Assembly: GCA_018673925.1 (NCBI GenBank)
Contig: JABHBL010000022.1
Location: 124,001-188,000, forward strand
Length of the DNA: 64,000 nucleotides
Direction: 5' to 3'
Origin: Fidelibacterota bacterium
GTDB lineage: Bacteria > Fidelibacterota > UBA8477 > JABMPR01
Position numbers and translations under genes: made by a program. Below are positions 56,838 through 64,000 of this stretch, piece by piece. Positions within the stretch are counted from its first letter, which is position 1. Each line of letters opens with the position of its first letter. The notes under the pieces are model-generated. The model was given only the letters and a program-made list of their open reading frames with translations. It was not told the DNA's origin and searched no databases.

Positions 56838-59282
56838 ATGGCTGAACGGTATCCATTTGATCAGATAGAAGCGAAGTGGCAGAAACATTGGGATGAGAAT
56901 AAGACCTTTAAAGCGCTTGATCATCACACTGACAAACCCAAATACTATATTTTAGATATGTTTCCTTATCCGTCAGGTGCTGGCCTCCATGTCGGTCACC
57001 CTGAAGGATATACAGCCACAGATATCCTTGCCAGATATAAGCGAATGCGGGGCTTTAATGTGCTGCACCCAATGGGATGGGATGCATTTGGCTTACCAGC
57101 AGAACAATACGCTATTGAGACTGGAACGCCTCCTGCGATAAAAACAGCTGAGAATATTGCAACATTCAAGCGGCAGATTCAATCCCTGGGTTTTTCATAT
57201 GATTGGGATCGAGAGGTAAACACCACTGATGAAGCCTACTATAAGTGGACTCAGTGGATATTTCTCCAGTTGTACAAAAAGGGATTGGCCTACGAGGCAG
57301 AAGTAGCTGTTAACTGGTGTCCGGAACTGGGAACCGTCCTCGCAAACGAGGAAGTTATTAATGGCAAATCTGAACGAGGAGGTCATCCTGTCGTTCGCAA
57401 GCCCATGCGCCAGTGGATGTTAAAGATCACAGAGTACGCTGAACGTCTACTCACTGATCTGGATGATCTGGATTGGTCAGAATCAATCAAAGATATGCAG
57501 CGTAATTGGATTGGTAAGAGTGAGGGTGCAGAAGTTGAATTTCCATTAGATGGTCACAATCTGTCCTTGAAAGTATTTACCACACGTCCAGATACCCTGT
57601 TTGGCGCCACGTATATGGTTATGGCACCTGAACATCCCTATGTAAAACAAATCACCATCTCAGAACAACTGGATGAGGTGGAAGCTTATGCAGTTAATGC
57701 AGGTTATAAAAGTGATCTAGATAGAACTGAGCTGGCAAAGGAGAAATCGGGAGTGTTTACAGGGGCATATGCTGTGAATCCCGTCAATGATGAGCTTATA
57801 CCGATTTGGGTTAGTGACTATGTGTTAATGAGTTATGGGACTGGAGCCATTATGGCTGTACCAGCTCATGATGCTCGAGATTATGAATTTGCCACAACCT
57901 TTGACCTGCCTATTCGGGAGGTCGTCTCAGGTGGAGATATCAGCACCGAAGCATTTACTCAAATAGAAGATGGATTCATGATCAATTCCGCCACATCAGA
58001 TGGAAGTTTCTCCATTAATGATCTTAAACCCTCAGAGGCAATCACCAAAACTGGTGAATGGCTGGAGTCCACGGGCAAGGGTCATGTAACCGTTAACTAT
58101 AAGCTAAGAGATTGGCTCTTTTCCAGACAGAGATATTGGGGAGAACCCATCCCAATTCTACATGATGACAATGATGTTATCCCGCTATCAGACAGTGACT
58201 TACCGTTAACACTTCCTGTCCTCGAACGCATCAAACCCTCCGGAACAGGGGAGAGTCCTTTAGCCAATGCCAAGGAGTGGTTAAACGTCGTTGACCCGTC
58301 ATCCGGAAAGGTATATGTGAGAGAAACCAACACCATGCCTCAATGGGCGGGATCGTGCTGGTACTATTTACGATTCATCGATCCACACAACGATGATCAA
58401 GCCTGGGATTTAGAGAAAGAAAAATACTGGATGCCAGTGGATCTATATGTTGGTGGAGCCGAACATGCTGTGCTGCACTTATTGTACGCAAGGTTTTGGC
58501 ATAAGGTATTATTCGATTTAGGCTATGTTTCAACCCGGGAACCATTTCAGAAATTGGTGAATCAGGGGATGATTCTTGGGATGGATGGGGAGAAAATGTC
58601 CAAATCCCGCGGGAATGTGATCAACCCAGATGAAGTAGTGGCCCAATATGGCGCGGATACTATGCGTTTATATGAAATGTTTATGGGTCCGTTAGAGCGC
58701 TCTAAACCCTGGAATACCAGTGGGATAGAAGGAGTATACCGATTCTTAAACCGATTATGGAGACATTTTATTGATGATGAAGGACAAATCATTGAATTAA
58801 GTGATTCTCAGCCATCAAGTGAGACCTTGACCCTTATGCATGCCAGTATTAAAAAGGTTGGTAATGACCTTGAGGGCCTGGCTTTTAACACAGGAATATC
58901 ACAATTAATGGTATTCTCTAACCATTTACGGGCCTTAGATGACGTGCCTAAGGTAGCTTTAGAGGTATTTCTCATGCTCTTAAATCCTTTTTCACCCCAT
59001 GTTGCGGAAGAAATGTGGGAACTATTGGGTCAAAGGAATGAACTAGCCTACACGAAGTGGCCAGAATATGATGAGCAACTCCTGGTAAAAGATATGGTAA
59101 GGCTGGCTGTCCAGGTAAATGGAAAGGTAAGAGCACAGATAGAAGTAGAAGTGGATTCTGATAAGGAAGACATCCTAAAGCTGGCGCACAATCAAAATTC
59201 AGTGCAGCAACATACCGCAGGAAAGACAATTATTAAGGAAATAGTGGTTCCAAACAGGATTGTAAATATCGTTGTGAAGTAA
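56838..59282 (+). CDS. leuS: Leucyl-tRNA synthetase
   Basis: 814 aa, bacterial type. Class I motifs are HVGH within [18 protein letters not shown] and MSKS within [16 protein letters not shown]. The CP1 editing domain is present ([36 protein letters not shown]). The C-terminus ends in a small domain ([14 protein letters not shown]). GAGG precedes the ATG by 8 bases. A hairpin terminator follows. Confidence 0.97.
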   Translation: MAERYPFDQIEAKWQKHWDENKTFKALDHHTDKPKYYILDMFPYPSGAGLHVGHPEGYTATDILARYKRMRGFNVLHPMGWDAFGLPAEQYAIETGTPPAIKTAENIATFKRQIQSLGFSYDWDREVNTTDEAYYKWTQWIFLQLYKKGLAYEAEVAVNWCPELGTVLANEEVINGKSERGGHPVVRKPMRQWMLKITEYAERLLTDLDDLDWSESIKDMQRNWIGKSEGAEVEFPLDGHNLSLKVFTTRPDTLFGATYMVMAPEHPYVKQITISEQLDEVEAYAVNAGYKSDLDRTELAKEKSGVFTGAYAVNPVNDELIPIWVSDYVLMSYGTGAIMAVPAHDARDYEFATTFDLPIREVVSGGDISTEAFTQIEDGFMINSATSDGSFSINDLKPSEAITKTGEWLESTGKGHVTVNYKLRDWLFSRQRYWGEPIPILHDDNDVIPLSDSDLPLTLPVLERIKPSGTGESPLANAKEWLNVVDPSSGKVYVRETNTMPQWAGSCWYYLRFIDPHNDDQAWDLEKEKYWMPVDLYVGGAEHAVLHLLYARFWHKVLFDLGYVSTREPFQKLVNQGMILGMDGEKMSKSRGNVINPDEVVAQYGADTMRLYEMFMGPLERSKPWNTSGIEGVYRFLNRLWRHFIDDEGQIIELSDSQPSSETLTLMHASIKKVGNDLEGLAFNTGISQLMVFSNHLRALDDVPKVALEVFLMLLNPFSPHVAEEMWELLGQRNELAYTKWPEYDEQLLVKDMVRLAVQVNGKVRAQIEVEVDSDKEDILKLAHNQNSVQQHTAGKTIIKEIVVPNRIVNIVVK

Positions 59283-59301
59283 CTGAATATTATGGATTAA
59301 C

Positions 59302-59329
59302 GTAAGAGGGGTAGGAATACCCTTTTTAC
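59302..59329 (+). terminator. Terminator-like hairpin after leuS
   Basis: Twelve base pairs with three G-U pairs: GTAAGAGGGGTA with TACCCTTTTTAC, GGAA loop. The T run lies in the 3' arm, and the A-rich 5' arm could also serve the convergent cutA transcript. Confidence 0.55.
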
Positions 59330-59368
59330 ATAAAACTATCACTCGACATAATATATATTAACACGCTA

Positions 59369-59701
59369 TTATGATAAATCTTGATTTACAGCGGTCTCTA
59401 CCCATTTCTGGTAATTTAGATCAACCCCATCGATTTTGGTCATGATGATTTCAGGTGTGTCATAACTGTGGGATTTTTTTATGTACTGCATCAATTTCTC
59501 TGCACACTGTTCTGTGGTCTTAAATTGAAGTAGCAATTCCTGAGACATTTCAATTTTATCCTGCCACTGAAAATAGCTGGTGACACCGGGAATAATTTGA
59601 ACACAAGCCGACAGATGGGCTTCAATAACCGACTCTGCAAGTGCCCTCGCAATTTTTACATCGTCAATAGTTGTTGTAACCACACAAAATGATTCGCTCA
59701 T
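59369..59701 (-). CDS. cutA: CutA1 divalent-ion tolerance protein
   Basis: 110 aa from the ATG at 59701 (GGAG 8 bases before it); an upstream in-frame extension to 59794 has no family match. The CutA1 fold is seen in ARALAESVIEAHLSACVQI, VTSYFQWQDKIEMSQELLLQ and SHSYDTPEIIMTKIDG. CutA1 is a trimeric, ferredoxin-like protein linked to copper tolerance; its exact role is unsettled. It is convergent with leuS. Confidence 0.93.
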   Translation of the reverse strand: MSESFCVVTTTIDDVKIARALAESVIEAHLSACVQIIPGVTSYFQWQDKIEMSQELLLQFKTTEQCAEKLMQYIKKSHSYDTPEIIMTKIDGVDLNYQKWVETAVNQDLS

Positions 59702-59813
59702 ATATATTTCTCCATGTATTGCATTAGTTGTGTAAGTTCTGCTTTTCCAAGATGCCATGTTGGAGTTCAATCCATTCAAGCAAAACAATGCCATTTGATA
59801 TGGGAATATAATA

Positions 59814-59842
59814 TTGCTATGACTTAGGCCGCTGTTTATATT
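59814..59842 (+). promoter_or_regulatory. Sigma70 promoter of the tRNA-Gln/Glu/Arg array
   Basis: TTGCTA (59814-59819), 17 bases, TATATT (59837-59842), then CGCCGCGCTTTAAG. tRNA-Gln starts 19 bases after the -10. Confidence 0.7.
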
Positions 59843-59861
59843 CGCCGCGCTTTAAGCTTTT

Positions 59862-59935
59862 TGCCGGGTGGTGAAATGGTATCACTAAGGTCTCTGGTTC
59901 CTTCATTGGGGGTTCGAATCCTCCCCCGGCAACCA
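59862..59935 (+). tRNA. tRNA-Gln (anticodon CTG)
   Basis: 74 nt including an encoded CCA. The acceptor TGCCGGG pairs with CCCGGCA, with U1:A72 as expected for Gln. The anticodon loop CTCTGGT gives CTG; the stem AAGGT/TCCTT has one T-T mismatch next to the loop. The T arm is GGGGG-TTCGAAT-CCTCC. Confidence 0.88.
59917..59933 (+). repeat. 17-bp direct repeat, copy 1 (tRNA-Gln 3' end)
   Basis: AATCCTCCCCCGGCAAC, identical to 60056-60072. It covers the 3' T arm, acceptor strand and first C of CCA. Confidence 0.8.
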
Positions 59936-60055
59936 TTTGACATTTGTTGAAGAATGATTGGTAATTCACTTGTAAAGTGTATATCAGAGTTCGAAACGCA
60001 GTCTCGCAAGGCGGGACGGAGTAAGGCGAGGGAACGCGGAGCGTGACGCTCAGCC
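59936..60055 (+). other. Structured non-coding spacer between the two tRNA-end repeats
   Basis: 120 bases with no supported gene. The right half is GC-rich and contains two hairpins: GTCTCGC-aag-GCGGGAC (60001-60017) and GAGCGT-g-ACGCTC (60040-60052). It may be a remnant of an element inserted at tRNA-Gln or a processed tRNA-array spacer. Confidence 0.5.
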
Positions 60056-60072
60056 AATCCTCCCCCGGCAAC
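60056..60072 (+). repeat. 17-bp direct repeat, copy 2
   Basis: Exact copy of the tRNA-Gln 3' end at 59917-59933, 139 bases downstream, without a tRNA body in front of it. Confidence 0.8.
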
Positions 60073-60167
60073 GTTATTTGAATGTTTGTAGATTCCATTT
60101 TAACAGTGAGAATAGTGGAATCTCACGTATCGATTGTAAGTGCATACTCGATATAAAAGCATAATTT

Positions 60168-60240
60168 GGCGCGTTCGTCTAGTGGTCTAGGACGCTGGCC
60201 TCTCACGCCGGTAACAGGGGTTCGACTCCCCTACGCGCTA
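60168..60240 (+). tRNA. tRNA-Glu (anticodon CTC)
   Basis: 73 nt, no encoded CCA. The acceptor is GGCGCGT with ACGCGCT (G1-U72 wobble), anticodon arm CTGGC-CTCTCAC-GCCGG, T arm AGGGG-TTCGACT-CCCCT. Confidence 0.93.
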
Positions 60241-60272
60241 CGATTGTAAAGATCTTGATCTTTATTTGACAT

Positions 60273-60346
60273 GCACCGGTAGCTCAATTGGATAGAGCGT
60301 TTGGCTACGGACCAGAAGGTTCCGGGTTCGACTCCTGGCCGGTGTA
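60273..60346 (+). tRNA. tRNA-Arg (anticodon ACG)
   Basis: 74 nt, no encoded CCA. The acceptor is GCACCGG with CCGGTGT, anticodon arm TTTGG-CTACGGA-CCAGA giving ACG (A34 to be deaminated to inosine), T arm CCGGG-TTCGACT-CCTGG. Last member of the array. Confidence 0.94.
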
Positions 60347-60350
60347 CATA

Positions 60351-60380
60351 AGACCCCTGTAATCCAGGGGTCTTTTTTTT
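60351..60380 (+). terminator. Intrinsic terminator of the tRNA array
   Basis: AGACCCCTG (60351-60359) pairs with CAGGGGTCT (60365-60373), followed by seven more T. Confidence 0.9.
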
Positions 60381-60512
60381 CCTGATTTTCCTAATCGAAC
60401 TTTATTATACTCCTTTTTCCACAAAAGATTTTTCCAGTTTCATTCCCTACTTTTTATATGGCTTCTTGCACTTTACATTAACACAACTATTTATCTAAGT
60501 TGAGGTTACATC

Positions 60513-61553
60513 ATGTTTAAGAAAACCACGGCGGGACTTTACATAACACTGACATTGATTCAATGCTCAAACCCAAAAGCAGACAACATCGATGCATTGT
60601 TCTCTGAATACCAAAACGAGGCGCCAGGAGCCGCAATCATGGTCATTCATAAGGGTGAGATATTGCTTGAGAGATATTATGGCCTTGCGGATATGAGCAC
60701 AAAAACCAAAGTGGCAAAAACATCGAATTTTAGATTAGCTTCAGTTTCAAAGCAATTTACTGCAATGGCTATATTGCAACTCATGGATCAGGGCATAATT
60801 AGTTTTTCTACAGGCTTAAGAGAGCTATTCCCAGAATTTCCGAGTTATGCCGAAGCGATTAATTATGGACAGCTACTACACCATACTTCAGGTCTTCTTG
60901 ATTATGAAGATCTGATCCCAGATTCAGCAACTGTCCCAGTGAGGGATGCTGAAGTCTTAGAATTATTGCTCCACCAGGATAGCACTTACTTCCCTCCTGG
61001 TTCCAATTATAGTTATAGCAATAGCGGCTATGCCTTGCTGGCTCTCACGGTTGAACGATTGTCTGGATTAACTTTTTCAGAGTATCTTGAAGAATATCTT
61101 TTCAGACCACTTGAAATGGATGAGTCAGTAGCCTTTGTCGATGGAATCAACACCATCCCGAATCGTGCATTTGGTTACCATGTTGACAATGGGAATACAC
61201 AATATAGTGATCAGAGCATGACCTCTTCTGTCTTAGGTGACGGCGGTATCTATTCCTCTGTGTCAGATTTATACAAATGGGATCAAGCTTTATTCAATTT
61301 TGAACTCGTTTCGGAAGATTTATTAGATTCCGCTTTTACTCCATGGCTGGAGAATTATGGCTGTGGGTGGCGAATTGAGGACTATAAGGGATTGAAACGT
61401 ATCAGTCACACGGGTAGTACCATTGGTTTTCGTACAGATTATCAGCGATTCCCTGAGATGGAGTTTTCTATAATTATTTTGACAAATCGTCGTGAACCAG
61501 GTGTTCAGTATCTTGCAGAGGCACTGACGGATATTTATCTGCTCAAAGAATGA
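60513..61553 (+). CDS. Serine hydrolase, class C beta-lactamase/PBP-like, probable lipoprotein
   Basis: 346 aa. The N-terminus (KKTTAGLYITLTLIQC) looks like a lipoprotein signal with Cys18, although Gln at -1 is unusual. The SxxK motif is SVSK (Ser77, Lys80), YxN is YSN (168-170), and HTGS near residue 294 takes the place of KTG. The family includes DD-peptidases, esterases and beta-lactamases; substrate unknown. It is monocistronic, with the array terminator upstream and a convergent gene 2 bases after its stop. Confidence 0.88.
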   Translation: MFKKTTAGLYITLTLIQCSNPKADNIDALFSEYQNEAPGAAIMVIHKGEILLERYYGLADMSTKTKVAKTSNFRLASVSKQFTAMAILQLMDQGIISFSTGLRELFPEFPSYAEAINYGQLLHHTSGLLDYEDLIPDSATVPVRDAEVLELLLHQDSTYFPPGSNYSYSNSGYALLALTVERLSGLTFSEYLEEYLFRPLEMDESVAFVDGINTIPNRAFGYHVDNGNTQYSDQSMTSSVLGDGGIYSSVSDLYKWDQALFNFELVSEDLLDSAFTPWLENYGCGWRIEDYKGLKRISHTGSTIGFRTDYQRFPEMEFSIIILTNRREPGVQYLAEALTDIYLLKE

Positions 61554-61555
61554 GA

Positions 61556-62101
61556 TTATTCCTCGCCAAACCGTTGCTCTAATTCCACTCCCAAACCATC
61601 AGCCATCCGGTTGACAAAACCAAAATAAGCCGTTATCGCACAAACATCATGAATACCACGATCATCCAAACCCTGGGAGCGGAGCTGGTTGACATCCTCC
61701 TCGGTCATATTTGATGGAGTTTGCGTTAATTTGACCGCATATGTTAGTATGGCTTTATCAATATTTTGAAGAACATGATGATCTCCCCCACTAACAAGTG
61801 CATCGATTAATGCATCATGATCGTCCGTGGAAATGTGCTTGGATGCCAGAAGTCTGCGGAGCCCAGCCCCGTGATGTTCAATTCAGTAGTGACACTCATT
61901 GATTGCTGATACCGCAACAGCTATCATCTCTCGCTGAATGCGAGTCAAGGGTCCTTTGCCGTACATCAACTCCTTATATAAGGTAAAGTGATGTTGCATG
62001 ATTTCACTGTGAACCCCATGGATGCGGAGAATGTGATCGGTATCGTTGACTCGATGTGCTTCAGGTATGTCATTTGGATCTACATATTTTATATATGCCA
62101 T
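61556..62101 (-). CDS. AhpD-like peroxidase-related selenoprotein (in-frame UGA read as Sec)
   Basis: 181 aa when UGA 61885-61883 is read through. Before it the frame gives MAYIKYVDPNDIPEAHR and EMIAVAVSAINECHY; after it IEHHGAGLRRLLASK, DALIDALVSGGDHH and ITAYFGFVNRMADGLG, ending at TAA 61558-61556. Together these form a complete carboxymuconolactone-decarboxylase/AhpD domain, with the UGA exactly at the second Cys of the CxxC redox pair (ECHY-Sec-IEHH, Sec73). Selenocysteine AhpD-like proteins are known. A SECIS-like hairpin follows the UGA. Likely a thiol/selenol peroxidase or reductase. Confidence 0.85.
61857..61871 (-). promoter_or_regulatory. Bacterial SECIS-like hairpin
   Basis: On the minus strand CGGGGC-UGG-GCUCCG forms six pairs (one G-U). 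The loop starts 17 nt after the UGA and has G at its second position, within the known bacterial SECIS spacing of about 16-37 nt. Confidence 0.6.
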
Positions 62102-62245
62102 GAGAGCTCCAGTTTTTATCTCAATGTATTAAGAATTCAGATTCAGTATAGTGTGTACCGCAAAAGAAAGCAACATGAGTCAGACAATATTTTTTGAATA
62201 CAGCTACTGCGTCCACAATATTGAGCCCTTTTATTAGAAGAAGGA

Positions 62246-63184
62246 TTAGCTGTTATCCCCACTGAATATCCCTGAAGTGTTCATAGCCAGCATGATATAT
62301 GGAGCAGGTTGAGACCCATCAGGGAAACCATTGGATGAGGACCATGCAATAAGGGGCCAGGCTACCCTTATTTTGACATTTTCCCAATATGGTTTTGATA
62401 CCACCATATCTATACCTGCCACTATTGAACCCAGTACACGTGTTTCTCGTGTACCAGTCCAAATGGATGGTGGCGCAATCAATTGTTCAGCCTTCAATTG
62501 AGCGAATGGAGCCAGGAAAAAGGGGTACCAGGTGTGTATTGCAGATGACACGTGAAGCAATGATCGATGATCACTAAGAATATTATCTCGCTTCATCGTG
62601 TTTTTCTGATAAAGCCAGCTCAGAGAAAGAGCACTTAAAAAATCAGGATTATATTTTACCCACGGCATTGGATTGGTGTACAGCAGTAGAGCACTCCACG
62701 ATATCCCTTCCTCAGAATCAAAGGGAAAATCTTGATTGAAATACTCAACTTGGCTTGGTAGATTCAGCATAAACTGAGCAAAAGATCGACCACGATTTCC
62801 TAATTCAATTCTCAATCCAGTTGCAAAACCACCTGAATAGGAAATAGTTGAGCTTTTAAGGTAGGTTACCCTTTCCTCAAGGGAGCCGACTCCTCCATAC
62901 CCGCTTACAAACAACACCTTTCTGGGACCAAGGGAGTGTGAGATTTCGATAAATATATTCATCGCTGGCCCATTTTTAATGTTTCCAGCAGGACCTCTAT
63001 GAGTCACCTGGACATCAGACATCCAATGCCAATTATTATCACCCATCAATTTATTTGGCCAATGAGCGACCCAGTTATTCATTGAGGCACCCCCACCTGC
63101 CTGACCACTACCCACCGGCGAACAGCACACCTGGCCAAATCCATGGCTAAATGATAAAATGCCTATGAATAAGATATATCTCAT
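62246..63184 (-). CDS. Exported protein of unknown function, probable outer-membrane beta-barrel
   Basis: 312 aa. A signal peptide (residues 1-17, ending HGFG) is followed by CCSPVGSGQAGGG and by a series of amphipathic strands (MNIFIEISHSLGPRKVLFVS, FATGLRIELGNRGRSFAQFM, VLGSIVAGIDMVVSKP). I do not recognise a family. The Cys pair right after the cleavage site is odd for a barrel and could bind metal or be lipidated. It overlaps the DUF3179 gene by ATGA, so the two are made together. Confidence 0.7.
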   Translation of the reverse strand: MRYILFIGILSFSHGFGQVCCSPVGSGQAGGGASMNNWVAHWPNKLMGDNNWHWMSDVQVTHRGPAGNIKNGPAMNIFIEISHSLGPRKVLFVSGYGGVGSLEERVTYLKSSTISYSGGFATGLRIELGNRGRSFAQFMLNLPSQVEYFNQDFPFDSEEGISWSALLLYTNPMPWVKYNPDFLSALSLSWLYQKNTMKRDNILSDHRSLLHVSSAIHTWYPFFLAPFAQLKAEQLIAPPSIWTGTRETRVLGSIVAGIDMVVSKPYWENVKIRVAWPLIAWSSSNGFPDGSQPAPYIMLAMNTSGIFSGDNS

Positions 63185-64000
63185 GGGGAAATTAATTCAA
63201 CATCTGGATAAAAAGCTGCTACTGAAAACCAGTATGCAATATAAGCGTTTGCGGCGACAAGGCGCTCAGCTGGTACCGGATTAGCTATCAACTGACCTGT
63301 AATATCCCATTCATTCTCTGTATCAGCTTGATTAAGAGTTATCTCACCTGCAGAAATATCCCAACTTGATATACTGATTGCGCGGGACGTTTCAAAGGCT
63401 ACAGCAATATTGTCGCGCCCGGAGATCACAACTTGGTATTGTGCATTTCCTACATTTACACCAAATATTTGAGGTTCGGGATAAGAATTAATGTCAATGG
63501 CCTTCACTTCATCCCCATTGATGATGGTCAGGACACGATTCTTGGCTGGCAGGCGCTCATCCTCATTGGCTACTGGAAAATATATATAATCACCGCAAGC
63601 TAGAGAGTTGCATGTACGATAGCTACCGTATGGATAGCGAGTGTAGTTGCGAGAGTAATTCGTTTCCGAATTCACAACCTTGGTTTCTGGAAAGAGTGTT
63701 TTCCAATTACTCCAGGTAGTCTCCACAAGATTTTTTAAGTGGAATATACTACCTGAACGATCACCTGCAGCAGATCGCAATAACATTTGTGGCCAATAAC
63801 TGTCTGTCTCGCGGTCATACATAATGAGATTGCTATTAAATAGTAAACCTGAAACACCATATTCCACGGATGTTGTCAAGTGGATCGCACTTCCTGTTAA
63901 TGGACAGTATGAAATACTGTAACCAGACTCATTAACTATTTCATGCCAATCAAGGATGGCATGTGGGTAGGCTACATGTTCTGTTCCATTCCATATGCCC
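63181..64000 (-). CDS. DUF3179-family protein (5' end outside window)
   Basis: The frame runs from the window edge (first full codon at 63999) to TGA 63183-63181, at least 272 aa. DUF3179 hallmarks are YPHAILDWHEIVNE, YCPLTGSAIHL, YGVSGLLFNSNLIMYDRET and SYWPQMLLRSA. The family motif is usually CPLCG (in some members CPL-Sec-G); here the second Cys is Thr. It is a putative exported protein of unknown function, often linked to transport and barrel genes. It is coupled to the following hypothetical gene. Confidence 0.88.
   Translation of the reverse strand, partial: GIWNGTEHVAYPHAILDWHEIVNESGYSISYCPLTGSAIHLTTSVEYGVSGLLFNSNLIMYDRETDSYWPQMLLRSAAGDRSGSIFHLKNLVETTWSNWKTLFPETKVVNSETNYSRNYTRYPYGSYRTCNSLACGDYIYFPVANEDERLPAKNRVLTIINGDEVKAIDINSYPEPQIFGVNVGNAQYQVVISGRDNIAVAFETSRAISISSWDISAGEITLNQADTENEWDITGQLIANPVPAERLVAANAYIAYWFSVAAFYPDVELISP

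Noticed and set aside
59936-60055. An additional tRNA in the Gln-Glu spacer
   Set aside because: Only the last 17 bases match a tRNA; no D or anticodon arm can be formed.
59817-60098. Minus-strand proteins with GGGFEPP-like sequence
   Set aside because: They are translations across tRNA-Gln and its 3'-end copy.
61883-62101. A complete 72-aa gene, or a pseudogene broken by a stop
   Set aside because: The frame continues for 108 conserved codons after the UGA with the domain intact and a SECIS-like hairpin, so Sec read-through explains it better.

Overview
The window is a gene-dense, single-chromosome-style stretch of a Gram-negative bacterium with roughly mid-40s percent GC by eye. A gingipain-type PorU protease followed by a PorV-like outer-membrane protein (41063-46701) points to the FCB superphylum. 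However, the readable RNA promoters are ordinary sigma70 boxes (for example TTGACA-17-TATCAT before tRNA-Leu), not the Bacteroidota TTTG/TAnnTTTG type. With the Lol exporter, the Ccm cluster and the archaeal-type GAPDH, a Marinimicrobia-like or neighbouring FCB lineage is my best guess. It is an inference, not a demonstrated placement.

Layout. 1-14367 (+): obg (partial), dprA, M18 aminopeptidase, SRP RNA, dnaX-ybaB-recR, pgsA-pgpA-cinA-thpR-recA, terminator, recX, comEC, pyrC; this is largely DNA processing, repair and uptake. 14370-16287 (-): SGNH hydrolase, nitroreductase, a GIY-YIG mini-gene between 12-bp repeats, and tRNA-Leu. 16411-27349 (+): acyl-CoA ligase, gpsA, nrnA-ispH-pdxS-pdxT-dxs, a methylmalonyl-CoA-mutase-type subunit and a PHP phosphatase. 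27366-33643 (+): cytochrome c maturation operon ccmE-F-x-y-A-B-C-D, followed by a type II (archaeal-type) GAPDH. 34796-41061: tilS-hpt-ftsH-folP-cdaA. 41063-47209: PorU, PorV and an SLBB exporter-like protein. 47210-56623: prfB, lysS, a LolC/E-LolD exporter, clpC, a glycosyltransferase and a small membrane exporter. 56705-60346: tRNA-Pro, leuS, cutA (-) and a tRNA array Gln-Glu-Arg. 60513-64000: serine hydrolase (+), then on the minus strand an AhpD-like selenoprotein, a hypothetical outer-membrane protein and a DUF3179 protein cut by the window edge.

Most plus-strand genes overlap by 1-8 bases (ATGA, GTGA, TAATG), so long translationally coupled operons are likely. Several genes are decoded in non-standard ways. 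dnaX carries an in-frame A_AAA_AAG slippery site with a -1 stop 18 codons on, giving a gamma-sized product. prfB has the +1 CTT_TGA_C site. The AhpD-like gene has an in-frame UGA that reads best as selenocysteine with a SECIS-like hairpin. The PHP phosphatase appears to start at AUU. I saw no transposase, integrase, CRISPR array or phage module. The most system-like novelty is the variant Ccm operon: CcmE with Cys in place of the haem-binding His, no CcmG/H, and two unusual accessory proteins.
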